A stretch of 5,898 nucleotides of DNA from Chloroflexota bacterium (GTDB lineage: Bacteria; Chloroflexota; Dehalococcoidia; SM23-28-2; RBG-16-64-32). The translations under genes and the position numbers were made by a program. Shown here in pieces: positions 3,962 through 5,898 of the stretch (within the stretch, counting starts at the first letter, position 1; each line of letters begins with the position of its first letter). The stretch covers positions 1 to 5,898 of the forward strand of contig JADFRV010000140.1 of assembly GCA_022561095.1 (NCBI GenBank), read 5' to 3'. The notes under the pieces were generated by a model. That model saw nothing but the letters and a program-made list of their open reading frames with translations. It was not told the DNA's origin and did not search any database.

Positions 3962-5898
3962 ATGGCAGATAGGTTCGACAAGTTTACGGAGAGAGCTCGC
4001 AGGGTTCTGACTCTGGCCCAGGAAGAGGCCCTGCGCTTCAATCACAACTACATCGGTACGGAGCACCTGCTCCTCGGTCTCGTGCGTGAGGGCGAGGGCG
4101 TAGCGGCCAAGGTGCTGGCCAACCTCGGTGTCGAACTTAACAAGGTCCGCTCCGCCGTCGAGTTCATCATCGGCCGCGGCGATCGCGCGGTGATGGGCGA
4201 GATAGGGCTTACGCCTCGGGCGAAGAAGGTTATCGAGCTTGCCGTGGACGAGGCGCGTCGCCTGGGCCACCATTACATCGGCACGGAGCACCTGCTCCTC
4301 GGCCTCGTGCGCGAGGGCGAGGGCATCGCCGCCGGCGTTCTGGAGAGCCTGGGCGTGAGCCTGGAAAAGCTGCGCGCGGAGGTCACGCGCATCCTCTCGC
4401 AGAGCATGCCTCAGGGAGCGTCTCAGGGAGGTCGCGCCTCCACCCGCACGCCGACCGTCGACCAGTTGGGGATCGACCTAACGGCCGCAGCGCGGGCCAG
4501 CAAGCTGGATCCAGTAATCGGCCGTGACAAAGAGATCGAGCGCGTGGTGCAGATACTCTCTCGCCGCACCAAGAACAACCCTGTGCTTATTGGCGAGCCC
4601 GGCGTAGGCAAGACAGCCATCGTGGAGGCGCTGTCCCAGCGAGTGGTCAAAGGCGAAGTGCCGGAGATGCTCCAGGGCAAGCGCATCGTGACTCTGGATA
4701 TCGGCAGCTTGGTGGCCGGGACGAAGTACCGTGGTGAATTCGAGGAGCGGCTGAAGAAGGTCATCGAGGAGCTGAAGAGCGCGGGCAACTGCATTCTGTT
4801 CATCGATGAGATGCACATGCTGGTGGGCGCCGGCGCCGCCGAAGGCGCCGTGGATGCCGCCAACATACTTAAGCCGTCGTTGGCCCGCGGCGAGCTTCAA
4901 TGCATTGGCGCCACCACTCTGGATGACTACCGGAAACACATCGAGAAGGACGCCGCCCTGGAGCGCCGCCTCCAGCCAATCGTGGTGGAGGAGCCGACTA
5001 CCGAGCAGACGATAGCCATCTTGCACGGGATCAGGGCCCGCTACGAGGAGCACCACCATCTCACCATCAGCGATGAGGCGCTGAAGGTGGCGGCTGAGCT
5101 AGCCTCCCGCTATGTGCCAGACCGCTTCCTCCCCGACAAGGCGATAGACCTGGTGGACGAAGCCGCATCGCGGGTGCGCATCAAGCGCTCCTACGCCCCG
5201 CCTTCGCTGCAGGAGGCGAGCAAGGGGCTGGAGAGCCTGCGGCGTGAGAAGGAGGAGGCGATCGCCGCCCAGCAGTACGAGTTCGCCGCCCAGCTCCGTG
5301 ACCGCGAGGTGCACCTCCAGGATAAGCTGGAGGGGATGCAGGAGGGCTGGAAGACGGAGAGAGAAGAGTCCAAGCCGATTGTTACGGAGGAAGACATCTG
5401 CGAGGTCGTCGCCATGTGGACCGGTATCCCGGTCACGCGTATCGCCTCTGAGGAGTCGCAGCGGCTGCTCCACATGGAGGACGCGCTTCACGAGAGGGTA
5501 GTGGGCCAGGACGAGGCGATCCACAATATCGCCAAGGCCGTGCGGCGTGCCCGCGCCGGGCTTAAGGACCCGCACCGCCCCATCGGCGTGTTCATGTTCC
5601 TGGGACCCACCGGTGTGGGCAAGACGTTCCTCGCCCGGATCCTCGCCGAGTTCATGTTCGGCAACGAAGAGGCGATGCTCAAGCTGGACATGTCCGAGTT
5701 TATGGAGAAGCACAACGTCTCCAGGCTCATCGGCGCCCCGCCGGGCTACGTGGGCTACGAGGACGCAGGCCAGCTTACCGACATGGTTCGTCGCAAGTCC
5801 TATTGCCTCATCCTCTTGGACGAGATCGAGAAGGCTCACCCGGACGTGTATAACATGCTTCTCCAGATCTTCGACGACGGTCACCTCACCGACGCCAA
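3962..5898 (+). CDS. clpC: ATP-dependent Clp protease ATP-binding subunit ClpC, partial (C-terminus beyond right edge)
   Basis: 645 codons are seen, open to the right edge; full ClpC proteins are usually about 810-830 aa. It is an AAA+ unfoldase that threads proteins into ClpP. Order: two Clp_N repeats (about 1-72 and 78-147, both with YIGTEHLLLGLVREGEG); AAA1 with Walker A GEPGVGKT (211-218), pore loop KYRGEF (Y256), Walker B ILFIDE (278-283) and arginine fingers R335/R336; a ClpC-type middle segment (about 410-465) with UVR-like QQYEFAAQLRDRE; AAA2 with Walker A GPTGVGKT (548-555), second pore loop GYVGYE (595-600) and Walker B LILLDE (616-621). The start is ATG 3962, with GGAG at 3950-3953 giving an 8-nt spacer. 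No CtsR or CIRCE heat-shock operator is seen, and no mcsA/mcsB/ctsR genes precede it as in Firmicutes; expression probably follows rpsA. Confidence 0.97.
   Translation, partial: MADRFDKFTERARRVLTLAQEEALRFNHNYIGTEHLLLGLVREGEGVAAKVLANLGVELNKVRSAVEFIIGRGDRAVMGEIGLTPRAKKVIELAVDEARRLGHHYIGTEHLLLGLVREGEGIAAGVLESLGVSLEKLRAEVTRILSQSMPQGASQGGRASTRTPTVDQLGIDLTAAARASKLDPVIGRDKEIERVVQILSRRTKNNPVLIGEPGVGKTAIVEALSQRVVKGEVPEMLQGKRIVTLDIGSLVAGTKYRGEFEERLKKVIEELKSAGNCILFIDEMHMLVGAGAAEGAVDAANILKPSLARGELQCIGATTLDDYRKHIEKDAALERRLQPIVVEEPTTEQTIAILHGIRARYEEHHHLTISDEALKVAAELASRYVPDRFLPDKAIDLVDEAASRVRIKRSYAPPSLQEASKGLESLRREKEEAIAAQQYEFAAQLRDREVHLQDKLEGMQEGWKTEREESKPIVTEEDICEVVAMWTGIPVTRIASEESQRLLHMEDALHERVVGQDEAIHNIAKAVRRARAGLKDPHRPIGVFMFLGPTGVGKTFLARILAEFMFGNEEAMLKLDMSEFMEKHNVSRLIGAPPGYVGYEDAGQLTDMVRRKSYCLILLDEIEKAHPDVYNMLLQIFDDGHLTDA

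Noticed and set aside
2518..4041. Long minus-strand frames (507 aa, also 332 aa at 2862-3860 and 164 aa at 3224-3718)
   Set aside because: They are antisense shadows of the Glu/Ala-rich rpsA tail; the Leu/Arg, Ser/Ala and Pro/Arg repeats are simply the complement of the GAG/GCG-rich DNA.
4423..5884. Minus-strand frames at 4423-4866, 4478-5059 and 5099-5884
   Set aside because: Antisense to an intact clpC reading frame.

Overview
The window joins an accessory left part, with all genes on the minus strand, to a core-genome right part, with all genes on the plus strand. The ClpC sequence (two Clp_N repeats, a UVR-type middle segment, and wording such as FNHNYIGTEHLLLGLVREG) and the four-domain ribosomal protein S1 look most like Chloroflexota, probably a Dehalococcoidia-type lineage, with a moderately high-GC genome. 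This placement rests on remembered family sequence, not on a search.

Left part, minus strand: a small unknown Cys/His-containing protein (98 aa, 1337-1633) has a strong Shine-Dalgarno and overlaps, by one base of its stop codon, the start of a complete tyrosine recombinase (417-1337) that keeps all six active-site residues. Beyond a 139-bp gap, on the same strand, lies the N-terminal 92 codons of a TIR-domain protein (1-276), running off the left edge. This gene is easily missed because it starts with GTG and is cut by the window edge. It has its own good sigma70-type promoter (TAGACA-17 bp-TAGAAT), placed so that transcription should begin almost exactly at the GTG; it is probably a leaderless mRNA. 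The TIR/recombinase pair looks like a small mobile or defence islet.

Middle: about 300 bp of divergent control region (1634-1935). It holds an 11-bp-arm inverted repeat, recurring TGGTA/TACCA pentamers, a consensus TATAAT box for the S1 gene, a 7-bp stem-loop at the predicted 5' end of the S1 mRNA, and a seven-base Shine-Dalgarno (GGAGGTG) that sets a TTG start at 1936, not the more upstream in-frame TTG at 1870, which lies across the promoter.

Right part, plus strand: rpsA (1936-3939, four S1 domains plus an acidic tail of about 260 residues built from recent 60-bp and 105-bp repeats), then after only 22 bp clpC (from 3962, open at the right edge, 645 codons seen). With no terminator between them they are likely co-transcribed, linking a translation factor with a protein-quality-control unfoldase. 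The most interesting items are the leaderless TIR gene next to the recombinase, the unknown coupled 98-aa protein, and the repeat-built acidic tail of S1.
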